37,434 nt of DNA from Terrimonas sp. (GTDB lineage: Bacteria > Bacteroidota > Bacteroidia > Chitinophagales > Chitinophagaceae): the NCBI RefSeq assembly GCF_003075435.1, contig NZ_QCZJ01000041.1:1-37434 (forward strand), given 5' to 3'. Under the pieces are notes generated by a model. That model worked only from the letters and a program-made list of their open reading frames with translations. It searched no databases and was not told the origin of the DNA. Below are positions 24,721 through 33,659 of this stretch, piece after piece (within the stretch, counting starts at the first letter, position 1; each line of letters begins with the position of its first letter). The position numbers and the translations under genes were made by a program.

Positions 24721-25890
24721 ATGAAGAAATTTTATTTAAGAGGTTTTGGTTGTTTATTTTTCATTATATGTTCACTTGCATCTGTGCAGGCTGAAACAAT
24801 CAATGATCACAGTACCCATCATCCCCAAACAAAAGATACCACTATTAAAGCATCAGTTCCTTCCGGGATTGTTGTAGCTGACGCTGTTAATGCACCTTCT
24901 GCAGAAGAATTGATCTTAATAGCTAAAAGTGAAGAAGTTACAAAAGCTGCTTCCACCATAAAGACAATTTCTTTAAGAGAGAAAATGTTTAAAGAACTGC
25001 ACCCGGCGTCTATTGCTTTTGTAACATCGTACCAGCAAAAAAATGAAGTACGGCTTGAAAAAATAAAAGCAAAGTATGAGCGCCAATTTAAATTGATAGA
25101 TAATATTCTGGAAAAGCACCAGTTACCTACCAATCTTAAATACCTGGCTATCATTGAATCGGAGATGTCAAATACGGCTTTATCAAATAAAGGCGCTGTT
25201 GGTCCCTGGCAGTTCATGGCTACTACCGGACGGTTGATGGGTCTTACGATTAACAGCCGCCGCGATGAAAGAAAGGATCTGGCAAAAAGTACGCATGCCG
25301 CTGCCAAATATTTAAAAAGCTTATATAATCAATACAACGACTGGTTACTGGTTATAGCAGCTTACAATGGCGGAGGCTCAAGAGTTGAAACGGCAATAAG
25401 GAAAAGCGGAAGCAGGGATTTCTGGAAACTGCAGCAATACTTACCTGCGGAATCCCGCAATCATGTAAAGAAATTTATAGCTGCTCAATTTGTATTAGAA
25501 GCAAGCGACGAAATGATACCCTTGCTTGATATCAGAAATTTAAGCAGCGATGAGCTTGCCAACACAGAAGTAATCAATATAAACGGCAGGTTTAAAGCGG
25601 CTGTAATCGCAAAAGCTTTGGGCATGGAGGAGTCTACATTCAACCTTTATAACCCCGGGTTTGACAGGGACGTATCATCCAAAGGGTACAAAATGAGGAT
25701 ACCTAAAGATAAAGCAGGTACGTTCAATGCACGCCGCGAAGATTTGCTCTACGAATCTGTTCAGGCAGTAATTGACAATAATAAAACAGTAGCTGCGGAA
25801 GAAGAAAAAGCAAAATTTCCCGAAGCAATCAGCTTACCAAAATCAAAGGCGGTGGTAACCGATAGAAACAAGGCTGGTAAAAGGTTATAA
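24721..25890 (+). CDS. lytic murein transglycosylase, MltD/SLT type
   Basis: Exported enzyme that cleaves peptidoglycan between MurNAc and GlcNAc to give anhydro-muropeptides. A signal peptide of about 24 residues (LFFIICSLASVQA) ends before ETIND. A helical linker follows. The SLT domain spans about residues 125-240: catalytic E146 in YLAIIESEMSN, GAVGPWQFM (158-166), LAKSTHAAAKYL and VIAAYNGGGSRV (211-222). The last 130 residues carry no LysM repeat of the E. coli MltD kind. The size (389 residues) is common in Bacteroidota. It follows an orphan ECF sigma factor and ends at a terminator that overlaps the end of pabB. Confidence 0.93.
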   Translation: MKKFYLRGFGCLFFIICSLASVQAETINDHSTHHPQTKDTTIKASVPSGIVVADAVNAPSAEELILIAKSEEVTKAASTIKTISLREKMFKELHPASIAFVTSYQQKNEVRLEKIKAKYERQFKLIDNILEKHQLPTNLKYLAIIESEMSNTALSNKGAVGPWQFMATTGRLMGLTINSRRDERKDLAKSTHAAAKYLKSLYNQYNDWLLVIAAYNGGGSRVETAIRKSGSRDFWKLQQYLPAESRNHVKKFIAAQFVLEASDEMIPLLDIRNLSSDELANTEVININGRFKAAVIAKALGMEESTFNLYNPGFDRDVSSKGYKMRIPKDKAGTFNARREDLLYESVQAVIDNNKTVAAEEEKAKFPEAISLPKSKAVVTDRNKAGKRL

Positions 25891-25911
25891 CCAGAATATA
25901 TTATTAAGAAG

Positions 25912-25943
25912 AGTGCTGGATTACTGATTCAGCACTTTTTTTA
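25912..25943 (+). terminator. terminator of the lytic transglycosylase, within the end of pabB
   Basis: The arms AGTGCTG (25912-25918) and CAGCACT (25930-25936) form a 7-bp stem with an 11-nt loop, followed by a run of seven T residues. The second arm and the T run lie inside the last codons of the convergent pabB gene. Confidence 0.8.
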
Positions 25944-27213
25944 TTGCAGCAGCTTTCAGCAAACATTCCTCATACTCACTTTCAGCATTACAATAATAAG
26001 TAATAGCCGAGCCGGTTTGGAATGATAAATACCGTGATGTGGCATTATACAGCATACTCCGGATAACAACATTAAAATCCATATTCCTCTCCGGAGATAT
26101 ATATCCCACCGCGCCGGAAAAGACACCCCGTTTTGTCTTTTCATATTCATCTATCAGTTCCATTACCCTTTTTTTGGGCGCACCGGTCATGCTGCCCATG
26201 GGAAAAGTAGCACTGAATATATCTGTAACTGATACATCCGCACCTATTTCTCCGCTTATCGTAGAAATCATTTGATATACCTGCGGAAATGCATATATAC
26301 CAAATAACTCGCTGACTTTTACGCTGCCTTCCCTACAGATTTTTGAAAGATCATTTCTTACCAGATCCACAACCATTATATTCTCCGACCTGTCCTTACT
26401 GCTGTTTTGCAACGCAATCTTATGCTCAAAATCAACTTTATCATCAACAATATTTCGCCTGGTCGTTCCCTTTATAGGTTGAGACATAATAGCAGTGCCG
26501 GTTTTCTTTATATACCGTTCAGGGCTGGCGCATAGCAGGTATTTATCATTCAGCTTATAATACGAGGAAAAAGGGTTGGGAGATTCCTTACTTAATGACA
26601 TATACAGATCCAGCGGATCCGTATCAATAATATCAATATAAAATTCCTGGCAAAAATTCAGCTCGTAGCAATCACCCCGTAAAATATGTTCTTTGATTGC
26701 AGCTATAGTTTGGATATAATCTTTCTTAGAGAACCTGCTGTTAACCTTAACCGGTGCTTTTGTATTTCTTTTTACATTACCAACAGGTTTGCCGGTAATA
26801 GCTGAAGCTATCGCCAGATGATTGTCACCGCAAACACCTATTACCAGCTCGCTTTCTTTTAAAATAACAACGGTTTCAGGCACAAAAAAGAAAAGATCAG
26901 GAAACTGAATATAGTCGGCATTTTTTGAGTGCAGGTTCTCCAGCTCATTCTTAAGGTCGTACCCTAAATGCCCGAAGCACCAATCATCATTCTGCCGGAG
27001 AAAAAGATCAAGTTGCTGAAAAGCGTTGCCTGCATTGGCTTTTACATCAGCAATACTATTAACAGCCAGTATACATTCAAATGTATGACCTGGCATTTTA
27101 TATTGGTGATCATCCAAAAAACAACAGATGTTGAACTGGTTTGCCCAATACAACATCTGCATTTTTGTTTTAATAAAATCTTGTATAGAAAAGGAACGGA
27201 ATGTTCTTTTCAC
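25921..27213 (-). CDS. pabB: aminodeoxychorismate synthase component I
   Basis: Chorismate-binding enzyme that adds an amino group to chorismate on the route to p-aminobenzoate and folate. The motif PIKGTTRR identifies the PabB type, since anthranilate synthases have PIAGT. SENIMVVDLVRNDLSKIC and GSMTGAPKKRVMELI are also conserved. The start is probably GTG at 27213, giving KRTFRSFSIQDF; a TTG at 27222 directly after the previous stop is possible. The gene is coupled to the Asp-rich protein before it. No pabA or pabC is adjacent. Its last codons serve as part of a terminator for the opposite gene. Confidence 0.93.
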   Translation of the reverse strand: MKRTFRSFSIQDFIKTKMQMLYWANQFNICCFLDDHQYKMPGHTFECILAVNSIADVKANAGNAFQQLDLFLRQNDDWCFGHLGYDLKNELENLHSKNADYIQFPDLFFFVPETVVILKESELVIGVCGDNHLAIASAITGKPVGNVKRNTKAPVKVNSRFSKKDYIQTIAAIKEHILRGDCYELNFCQEFYIDIIDTDPLDLYMSLSKESPNPFSSYYKLNDKYLLCASPERYIKKTGTAIMSQPIKGTTRRNIVDDKVDFEHKIALQNSSKDRSENIMVVDLVRNDLSKICREGSVKVSELFGIYAFPQVYQMISTISGEIGADVSVTDIFSATFPMGSMTGAPKKRVMELIDEYEKTKRGVFSGAVGYISPERNMDFNVVIRSMLYNATSRYLSFQTGSAITYYCNAESEYEECLLKAAAIKKVLNQ

Positions 27214-27222
27214 GAAAAACAA

Positions 27223-27663
27223 TTAGTAATCATCGTCGTCGTCATCAAACCTGCCGCCGCCATCGTCAAACAGTCCCATGTCTTTAAACTCATCGTCAAT
27301 GCCCAGATCATCGTCATCATCTTTGCCTTTTTTACCACCGCCAGATGATTTTTTTGATTTTGACTTGGGTATATCAAATTCGTCAAAGTCAGGATCCCAG
27401 CTATCTTCTTCATCTACTTTTTCCCAATCATCTTCTACATCTTCTGCGTCATCATCATCGTCATCATCATCTTTTTTAGATTTTGAAGCCGCTGGTTTTG
27501 CTCCTTTTTTTGCAGGTTTCTCATCAAACTCCAAATCATCATCATCGTCATCATCTTCCTCTTCTTTCTTTTTTGGTTTTGATGAACCTTTCGCGGGTTT
27601 ATTCACATCTTCATTTGATGTGCCCTTTACTGTACCTTTTTTTGGTTTTTCAGATTTTGCCAT
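27223..27663 (-). CDS. Asp-rich low-complexity protein of unknown function
   Basis: Highly charged 146-residue protein made of Lys/Pro/Ser-rich linkers and runs of aspartate (up to eight in a row), including SKPKKKEEEDDDDDDDLEFD and FDEFDIPKSKSKKSSGGGKK. The only non-repetitive segments are DDWEKVDEEDSWDPDFDEFD and FKDMGLFDDGG. No known domain is seen, and it should be largely disordered. Similar acidic proteins are common in Chitinophagaceae, often with a similar name-less status. The Asp codons alternate GAT and GAC in GAT-rich tracts, so the runs are prone to slippage. The gene stops directly before the pabB start, so the two are cotranscribed. A metal- or nucleic-acid-linked role is only a guess. 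Confidence 0.8.
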   Translation of the reverse strand: MAKSEKPKKGTVKGTSNEDVNKPAKGSSKPKKKEEEDDDDDDDLEFDEKPAKKGAKPAASKSKKDDDDDDDDAEDVEDDWEKVDEEDSWDPDFDEFDIPKSKSKKSSGGGKKGKDDDDDLGIDDEFKDMGLFDDGGGRFDDDDDDY

Positions 27664-27759
27664 AGTCTGAATGAATTAACAACGTAAATTTTCTACGACT
27701 TTTTTAAATAGCCAAATAATTTCAGGAAAAATTTTTTTCCAGCCTGAAAATACGCCCAA

Positions 27760-29025
27760 TTACTTTGCCGGAATCAATTGTTCCCTGCCAGGTCCGTTAG
27801 AGATATATGTAATATTTACTCCCAGATATTCATTTATATAGGATACATAAGTCTTCATTACATCAGGCAGTTCACTGTAATCTTTCATCTTGGAAACATC
27901 TTTATTCCACCCTTTAAGTAATTTATATACAGGTTCAATATTCACTTTCGTCATCTGGTAAGGAACCTGCTGCTGTTCTTTTCCGTTAACATTATAAGCT
28001 GTACATACCTGCAGGTCGCTGAATGCATCCAGAACGTCGGCTTTTGTCATTACCAGCTGAGTTACACCATTTACCATACAGGCAAATTTCAATGCCACAA
28101 GATCAATCCAGCCGCAACGACGTGGTCTGCCGGTAGTAGCGCCAAATTCATTGCCAATTTTTCTAAGCTCCTCACCTGTTGCATCATTCAATTCAGTGGG
28201 GAATGGACCACCACCTACCCGGGTACAATATGCTTTTGTAACGCCTATCACCTCTTTAATTTTCTGCGGAGGAACACCCAAACCCGTACAAACACCTGCA
28301 GATATTGTATTTGATGATGTTACAAAAGGGAAAGTTCCAAAATCAACATCAAGCATACTTCCCTGCGCTCCTTCAGCCAATACTTTTTTACCCTGCGCTA
28401 TTTTATCATTAATGAAATATTCGCCATTTACAATTTTAAACCGGCGCATAAATTCAATCGCTTCAAAAAACTCATCTTCCCAGGCTGAAATATCCTCCTG
28501 GAAATGCATACTATCCAGTAATTTCTGGTGTTTAAGACGGAGTTTTATATACTGCGTGGTAAAATTCTTATCGAGCAAATCACCAACACGCAGCGCATTT
28601 CTGCCTGTTTTATCCATATAAGCAGGCCCAATTCCCTTAAGTGTTGAGCCAATTTTATCGTTACCCTTTAAATTCTCCGAAGCCTTATCAAGGGCACGGT
28701 GAGTTGGTAAAATAAGATTGGTGCGCTCAGATATATATAAATTCTTTGCGTAATCAACACCGAAAGAAGCTACTGTTTCGCACTCCCTTTTCAGTGTAAC
28801 CGCATCAAGAACCACACCATTACCGATAAGATTAACCGTATCCTCATGAAAAATGCCGGATGGTATCTGGTGTAATACAACTTTCTTGTCTTTAACATAT
28901 AAGGTATGACCAGCGTTGGGTCCACCCTGAAAGCGTGCAATTATATCGTACGACGGGGCAAAAAAATCAACAATTTTACCCTTTCCTTCATCTCCCCACT
29001 GGAGACCTAATAATACATCAACCAT
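27760..29025 (-). CDS. purA: adenylosuccinate synthetase
   Basis: Enzyme of AMP synthesis that joins IMP and aspartate using GTP. The N-terminal P-loop-like motif QWGDEGKGKIVD carries the catalytic aspartate. FQGGPNAGHT and the IMP-binding loops IGSTLKGIGPAYMDK and RVGGGPFPTEL are clear. The GTP-binding base-recognition motif VMTKADVLD lies in the C-terminal part. The length of 421 residues is normal. I use the ATG at 29025, since MVDVLLGLQWGDEG is the family start; the TTG at 29052 would add nine atypical residues. A -7 box lies 25 bp upstream. It is a single-gene unit. Confidence 0.98.
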   Translation of the reverse strand: MVDVLLGLQWGDEGKGKIVDFFAPSYDIIARFQGGPNAGHTLYVKDKKVVLHQIPSGIFHEDTVNLIGNGVVLDAVTLKRECETVASFGVDYAKNLYISERTNLILPTHRALDKASENLKGNDKIGSTLKGIGPAYMDKTGRNALRVGDLLDKNFTTQYIKLRLKHQKLLDSMHFQEDISAWEDEFFEAIEFMRRFKIVNGEYFINDKIAQGKKVLAEGAQGSMLDVDFGTFPFVTSSNTISAGVCTGLGVPPQKIKEVIGVTKAYCTRVGGGPFPTELNDATGEELRKIGNEFGATTGRPRRCGWIDLVALKFACMVNGVTQLVMTKADVLDAFSDLQVCTAYNVNGKEQQQVPYQMTKVNIEPVYKLLKGWNKDVSKMKDYSELPDVMKTYVSYINEYLGVNITYISNGPGREQLIPAK

Positions 29026-29049
29026 TAAAACTACATTTAGGCAGTGGCG

Positions 29050-29057
29050 CAAAAATA
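29050..29057 (-). promoter_or_regulatory. candidate -7 box of the purA promoter
   Basis: On the minus strand TATTTTTG fits TAnnTTTG, and a TTTTC lies 19 bp upstream in place of the -33 TTTG. The leader would be about 20 nt. Confidence 0.45.
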
Positions 29058-29169
29058 TATGAATGCATTCAATAAGGAAAATATATTATGAGGGAGGGTC
29101 AACTAATTTTTTGGGGATATTGTTAAAACATTTTATTATCAGAAAACATTATTACCTTAGTAACAGACA

Positions 29170-29188
29170 GGCGAGCACTTAACTCGCC
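29170..29188. repeat. small hairpin upstream of the decayed transposase
   Basis: GGCGAG and CTCGCC form a perfect 6-bp stem with a 7-nt loop, 26 bp before the first codon of the Y1 transposase remnant. IS200-type elements carry subterminal hairpins that the transposase recognises, so this may be part of the old element end. Confidence 0.4.
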
Positions 29189-29213
29189 TTGATTACCTTC
29201 AATATAGCTAGCC

Positions 29214-29659
29214 ATGAAAATAGAATATTACAATCTTTACACTCATTTTATTTTGATAACGCAAAACCGTACACCTTAAATTGCCAAAAATTATCGCGAA
29301 AGGTTAGAAAAGTATATTACGGGCATCGTTAACAACAATTCAAAAACATATAGTATTTACGCCAATCCTGAACATGTGCATCTTCTTGTATCCCGTTATC
29401 AAAGATCTCAGAGAACACAATGCTTACTATTATAGCAGACAGTTCCGCAAAATTTATCCACGATAATAAATTATGTATGGAAAGATTTGCGTAGCAGCAA
29501 TCCGCATCTGCATTTTCTATTTCAGAAACAGATGTGGACAGGGTATGTAAATACATACTTAATCAACCCATCCATCACCAAAAAATGAGCTTTGCAGAAG
29601 AATATAATAGGTTTTTAAAACATTATCAGAAAACATTGAAACGGGACAACATAAGCTAA
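29214..29659 (+). pseudogene. decayed IS200/REP-type tyrosine transposase (Y1_Tnp)
   Basis: Remnant of a single-strand transposase of the IS200 or REP-associated (RAYT-like) type. It starts MKIEYYNLYTHFIL and continues through an in-frame TAA near 29277 to KYITGIVNNNSKTYSI and the HUH motif in NPEHVHLLVSR. A frameshift then occurs near 29400. The next frame reads TIIADSSAKFIHDNKLCMERFA, a TAG in place of a codon, then VCKYILNQPIHHQKMSFAEEY up to a stop at 29659. The conserved Tyr of the C-terminal helix is in KYILNQ. Two nonsense changes and one frameshift mean it is dead. The remnant covers most of a family member of about 150 residues. Confidence 0.85.
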
Positions 29660-30149
29660 TAAGGCTGCGGTTGTGGTATCTGCCTATTATTAAGGTCATA
29701 AGATTGGCGGTTGTAAAGCAAAGTTGCTATCTTTAAATTCACTTCCGCTTACGGGGTTGTTTAATAACCTCACTAAAAGTAAGTAGTGAAACCCCATCAA
29801 TAATCATATCCTCTATTGCGCGCCCTTGGTACTGAGCTATTAGCTTAACCCTACCTTATTACATTATTATATCTCGTTCCAATAATTAGCAGATACTAAC
29901 TTTAACCATCGTCATTATAAGCTAATAAGTTTGCCTGCTGCAAGCAGGGTTGTACAATTATTAACTATGTTGCATGTTTGCAGGAGCATCTGCCCGTTAT
30001 TTCTGAATGTCCCGGATAACGTATCAAATTCCGTCTCTAACCAGGCAGATCAATCAGCCCATATTTTTGTTCTTTCAAAAGCACAGCTAATAATTTATAC
30101 CGCTTCCACAGCGAGCCCTTATCTTTGACAACAAATCTTAATTGTTTAA
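29660..30149. other. gene-free region between the decayed transposase and the TerC gene
   Basis: I find no credible gene in these 490 bp. They hold a nested inverted repeat at 29753-29795 (GGGGTT/AACCCC outside, TCACT/AGTGA inside) and a 13-bp direct repeat ATAAGCTAATAAG at 29651-29663 and 29917-29929. A 65-codon open frame at 29931-30128 has no recognisable domain. The end of the stretch should contain the TerC-gene promoter. I looked for a yybP-ykoY manganese riboswitch, often found before TerC-family genes, and did not see its conserved core. Confidence 0.45.
30120..30127 (+). promoter_or_regulatory. candidate -7 box of the terC-murF promoter
   Basis: TATCTTTG fits TAnnTTTG, 22 bp before the ATG at 30150. 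No clear -33 TTTG was seen. Confidence 0.45.
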
Positions 30150-31127
30150 ATGACTGCTACACAAATTTCTTATCTCACTTTTGGTATTGTGCTGGTAATT
30201 GCATTGATTTTTGATCTCGGTCTGATGAGCAAGAAAAATACTACCATCACGATAAAAAAAGCATTGTATCAAACGCTTTTTTGGGTAGGCTTATCTGTAG
30301 CATTCTGCATTTTTTTGTGGTTTGAAGATGGCTCAAAAGTAGCTACCAAATATTTTACCGCTTATTTAATGGAGTGGTCGCTGAGTATTGATAATATTTT
30401 CGTGTTTATTTTAATTTTTACTTATTTCAAAGTTGAAGAAAAAGATACAGGAAGATCCCTGCTTATAGGCATTTTGCTCGCCATTGTTTTCCGTATGATC
30501 TTTATTGCGCTGGGTATAGAATTAATTGAAAGATTTCACTGGATATTATACTTCTTTGGGTTTTTCCTGCTATACACAGGCTACAAACTTTTTTTTCAAA
30601 AGGATAATGAAGAATTCAATCCCGGCGAAACCAAAATATACAAATTCATTCAAAAATACTTACGCTTTACGAACGTAGAACCTAAAGGCAGATTTACCAT
30701 CAACCATAATGGCAAAGTATATTTTACCAACCTGGCTATTGTAGTGCTGATGCTTGCTGCTATAGATGTTGTATTTGCACTCGACTCTATACCTACGGTA
30801 GTTTCACTGGTGAGAGAAAAAGCGAATATCCCTTTTTCTGAAGATGATATACTGGTGATTTATTCCTCCAATATTTTTGCGGTACTGGGTTTACGTTCAC
30901 TTTTCTTTTTATTGAAAGGAGCGGTAGACCAGTTCGATTATTTGCAGCAGGGCATTGCGGTAGTACTGATTTTTATTGGTATCAAAATGCTGATAGAATA
31001 TTTTAACATCCATATATCTATCTATATTTCTTTAGCCGTTATTGTTGCAAGCCTGGCTACGTCTATTGTATATTCTATTTATCATAAACGTAAAATGCCG
31101 GGAGCAAAACCCGATCATCTCGATTAG
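30150..31127 (+). CDS. TerC-family integral membrane protein
   Basis: Polytopic inner-membrane protein of the TerC/Alx family, which moves divalent metals (manganese and perhaps calcium) or supports metallation of exported proteins. The family motifs are EWSLSIDNIFVF (with the conserved SxDN) and DVVFALDSIP, both with acidic residues inside membrane segments. About eight or nine spans are predicted. The length of 325 residues is normal. It is followed 9 bp later by murF-alr, so the two are cotranscribed. The tellurite link of the family name does not predict tellurite resistance here, because no other ter genes are present. Confidence 0.93.
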   Translation: MTATQISYLTFGIVLVIALIFDLGLMSKKNTTITIKKALYQTLFWVGLSVAFCIFLWFEDGSKVATKYFTAYLMEWSLSIDNIFVFILIFTYFKVEEKDTGRSLLIGILLAIVFRMIFIALGIELIERFHWILYFFGFFLLYTGYKLFFQKDNEEFNPGETKIYKFIQKYLRFTNVEPKGRFTINHNGKVYFTNLAIVVLMLAAIDVVFALDSIPTVVSLVREKANIPFSEDDILVIYSSNIFAVLGLRSLFFLLKGAVDQFDYLQQGIAVVLIFIGIKMLIEYFNIHISIYISLAVIVASLATSIVYSIYHKRKMPGAKPDHLD

Positions 31128-31136
31128 AGCCATATC

Positions 31137-33659
31137 ATGACAAGTGCTTATACCATCAGTAATATAGCCGGTATTGTTCATGGAAAGCTGAAGAAAGGCG
31201 CAGAAGAGCCGCACATCGAATATTTACTTACCGACAGTAGAAAACTGACAGAAGCCTCAACAACTCTTTTTTTTGCATTAGATGGTTTTCGAAGGAACGG
31301 TGATAGCTTTATTGATGAATTATATAACAGGGGCGTTCGCAACTTTATAACCAATGATTCATTTAACAGCAGCGCATATGCTGATGCAAATTTTATACAG
31401 GTAGCAAATGTTTTGCAGGCATTGCAAACACTCACTGCCTGGCACCGCTCACAATTTAATATACCGGTAACAGGCATTACCGGCAGCAACGGAAAAACCA
31501 TTGTAAAAGAATGGCTGAACACATTGCTTGAAAAAGAATATACTATCGCCAGAAGTCCGAAAAGCTACAATTCTCAGATAGGAGTTCCATTGAGTGTTTG
31601 GCAATTAAATAATACACATACCCTGGGCATATTTGAAGCAGGCATTTCGCTTCCGGGCGAAATGCAGCATCTTACCGGTATCATACAACCCACCATTGGT
31701 ATATTAACGCATATTGGTGATGCCCACAGCGAGCATTTTGAAACCATTGAACAGAAAATTTCTGAAAAGCTGAAACTATTCACGAATGTACAGTGGATGG
31801 TAGCTAATGGCGATAATGAATTGGTAAGATCCGCCATTGTTAATGCTGATTTGCCTTGCATATTTTTGGGGAAGAAAGCATATAATGATTTACAGGTATT
31901 GGATATAGCGAAAAGAAAGGGCACTACAGGAATAAGTTTGAAGCTTGAAGGTGGAAGATGGAGAGCGGAAGGCGTAGGGCGGAAGGCAGGCGGAGATAAA
32001 AGCCTTCTGTATATTGAATTACCGTTTACTGATGATGCCTCCATTGAAAATGCCATTACCTGCTGCTGCGTTTTACTGAAACTCGGCTATGATCACGCAA
32101 CTATATCGGAAAGAATGCTGTTGCTGAAACCTGTTGGCATGCGGCTGGAAATGAAGAAAGGCATCAACAATTGTTCTATTATTAACGACAGTTATATAGC
32201 TGACATCAGCTCGTTGAGCATAGCACTTGATTTTCTGCAACAGCAGCAACAGCATAACAAGCGCACCGTTATACTTTCTGACTTTTTTGAAACAGGTATT
32301 GCTGAAGAAAATTTATATAAAGAAATAGCCAATACATTAAAGAGAAAAAAAATAAGCTATTTTATTGGTATAGGAAACAAATTACAGCAATACCAGGCGC
32401 TTTTCCGCGAGGCTTGCAGTAGCGCTGGCTTTTTTATTTCTACAGATGATTTCATACAACACTTTCATAGCAGCGCATTTCACAACGAAACTATTCTGAT
32501 TAAAGGTGCAAGAGCTTTTGGCTTTGAGCGCATCAGCAGTTTGCTGGAGCAAAAAACACATCAAACTGTGCTGGAAGTAAATCTCACTGCTATCATTCAT
32601 AATCTTAAACAATACCAGCAGTTATTACAACCATCCACAAAAATTATGGCGATGGTGAAAGCTTTTTCATATGGCAGCGGTAGCTTTGAAATAGCCAATA
32701 TATTACAGTTTCAAAAAATAGATTATCTCGCAGTAGCCTATACGGATGAAGGTGTGGAGCTGCGCAAATCAGGCATAAGCCTGCCTGTTATGGTAATGAA
32801 TCCTGAGCCCGAAAGTTTTGCATTGTTAACCGAATATCACCTGGAGCCGGAGATATTCTCTTTCCCGATTTTAAACACGTTCCTGGATTTTTTAAAAACA
32901 CAGGGCATTCAACACTATCCCATTCATCTTAAAATTGATACAGGCATGCACAGGCTGGGGTTTGAGTTGAATGAAATTTCTGAGCTTGCTGAAATACTTT
33001 CAACCGGCAATTTTTTTAAAGTACAATCAGTATTCAGCCACCTTGCAGGAAGCGAAGACCCTGAACTGGATTATTTTACCCTGCAGCAGGTAGAAACTTA
33101 CAGGAAAGCATACACGCAATTGCAGGCTGCACTACCATATAGCTTCCTGCGACATATATCAAACTCAGCTTCTATAGCCCGCCACCCGCAGTTGCATTTT
33201 GATATGGTAAGGCTGGGCATAGGACTATACGGTGTTGATACCACTCATTCCCCAAGGCTTGAATTACGCGAAGCGGCTACCCTCAAAACAACCATCGCTC
33301 AAATAAAAAAAATACCCGGGGGAGAAACAGTTGGATATGGACGCAAGGGTAAAATTGAGCAGGAAAGTACAATTGCCACCATACGTATTGGGTATGCTGA
33401 CGGTTATCGCAGGATTTTCAGTAATGGCACGGGTAAAATATTAGTGCATGGACAATTAGCTCCGGTTACAGGAAATATTGCCATGGATATGACGATGGTT
33501 GACATTACTGGTATACCCGGCGTGCAGGAGGGTGATGAAGTCATCATCTTCGGAGATGCGCTGCCTGTAACCACACTTGCGCAATGGGCAAATACTATTC
33601 CTTATGAACTAATGACAGGTATTTCCCAGCGGGTACAAAGAGTTTACTTTGAAGAGTAA
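31137..33659 (+). CDS. murF-alr: bifunctional MurF ligase / alanine racemase
   Basis: Fusion of two cell-wall enzymes, 840 residues. The N-terminal 460 residues are the UDP-MurNAc-tripeptide:D-Ala-D-Ala ligase, with ATP-binding GITGSNGKTIVKEW (GSNGKT 116-121), EAGISLPGEM, HIGDAHSEHF and DSYIADISS. The C-terminal 360 residues are a PLP-dependent alanine racemase, with EVNLTAIIHNL, the PLP lysine K508 in MAMVKAFSYGSG, KIDTGMHRLGFE, SNSASI, RLGIGLYG and the catalytic-tyrosine region GYADGYRR. Thus one chain makes D-Ala and carries out the D-Ala-D-Ala ligation step onto the tripeptide. This fusion is known from Bacteroidota. It is cotranscribed with the TerC-type gene 9 bp upstream. Confidence 0.97.
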   Translation: MTSAYTISNIAGIVHGKLKKGAEEPHIEYLLTDSRKLTEASTTLFFALDGFRRNGDSFIDELYNRGVRNFITNDSFNSSAYADANFIQVANVLQALQTLTAWHRSQFNIPVTGITGSNGKTIVKEWLNTLLEKEYTIARSPKSYNSQIGVPLSVWQLNNTHTLGIFEAGISLPGEMQHLTGIIQPTIGILTHIGDAHSEHFETIEQKISEKLKLFTNVQWMVANGDNELVRSAIVNADLPCIFLGKKAYNDLQVLDIAKRKGTTGISLKLEGGRWRAEGVGRKAGGDKSLLYIELPFTDDASIENAITCCCVLLKLGYDHATISERMLLLKPVGMRLEMKKGINNCSIINDSYIADISSLSIALDFLQQQQQHNKRTVILSDFFETGIAEENLYKEIANTLKRKKISYFIGIGNKLQQYQALFREACSSAGFFISTDDFIQHFHSSAFHNETILIKGARAFGFERISSLLEQKTHQTVLEVNLTAIIHNLKQYQQLLQPSTKIMAMVKAFSYGSGSFEIANILQFQKIDYLAVAYTDEGVELRKSGISLPVMVMNPEPESFALLTEYHLEPEIFSFPILNTFLDFLKTQGIQHYPIHLKIDTGMHRLGFELNEISELAEILSTGNFFKVQSVFSHLAGSEDPELDYFTLQQVETYRKAYTQLQAALPYSFLRHISNSASIARHPQLHFDMVRLGIGLYGVDTTHSPRLELREAATLKTTIAQIKKIPGGETVGYGRKGKIEQESTIATIRIGYADGYRRIFSNGTGKILVHGQLAPVTGNIAMDMTMVDITGIPGVQEGDEVIIFGDALPVTTLAQWANTIPYELMTGISQRVQRVYFEE

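Noticed and set aside
27278-27670. Ser-rich open frame on the plus strand opposite the Asp-rich gene
   Set aside because: It is the antisense reading of GAT/GAC repeats and gives a poly-Ser product with no start signal.
29931-30128. 65-codon open frame before the TerC-type gene
   Set aside because: No recognisable domain and an atypical composition, in a region with other signs of decay.
29660-30149. yybP-ykoY manganese riboswitch before the TerC-type gene
   Set aside because: I did not see the conserved riboswitch core in the leader.
30150-31127. Tellurite resistance operon
   Set aside because: Only a TerC-family protein is present; no other ter genes are near.
31250-31265. Defect in the MurF P-loop (Thr to Ile after GKT)
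   Set aside because: The affected residue lies after GSNGKT, the essential motif is intact, and GKTIVKEW is, to my recollection, usual in Bacteroidota MurF-Alr fusions.
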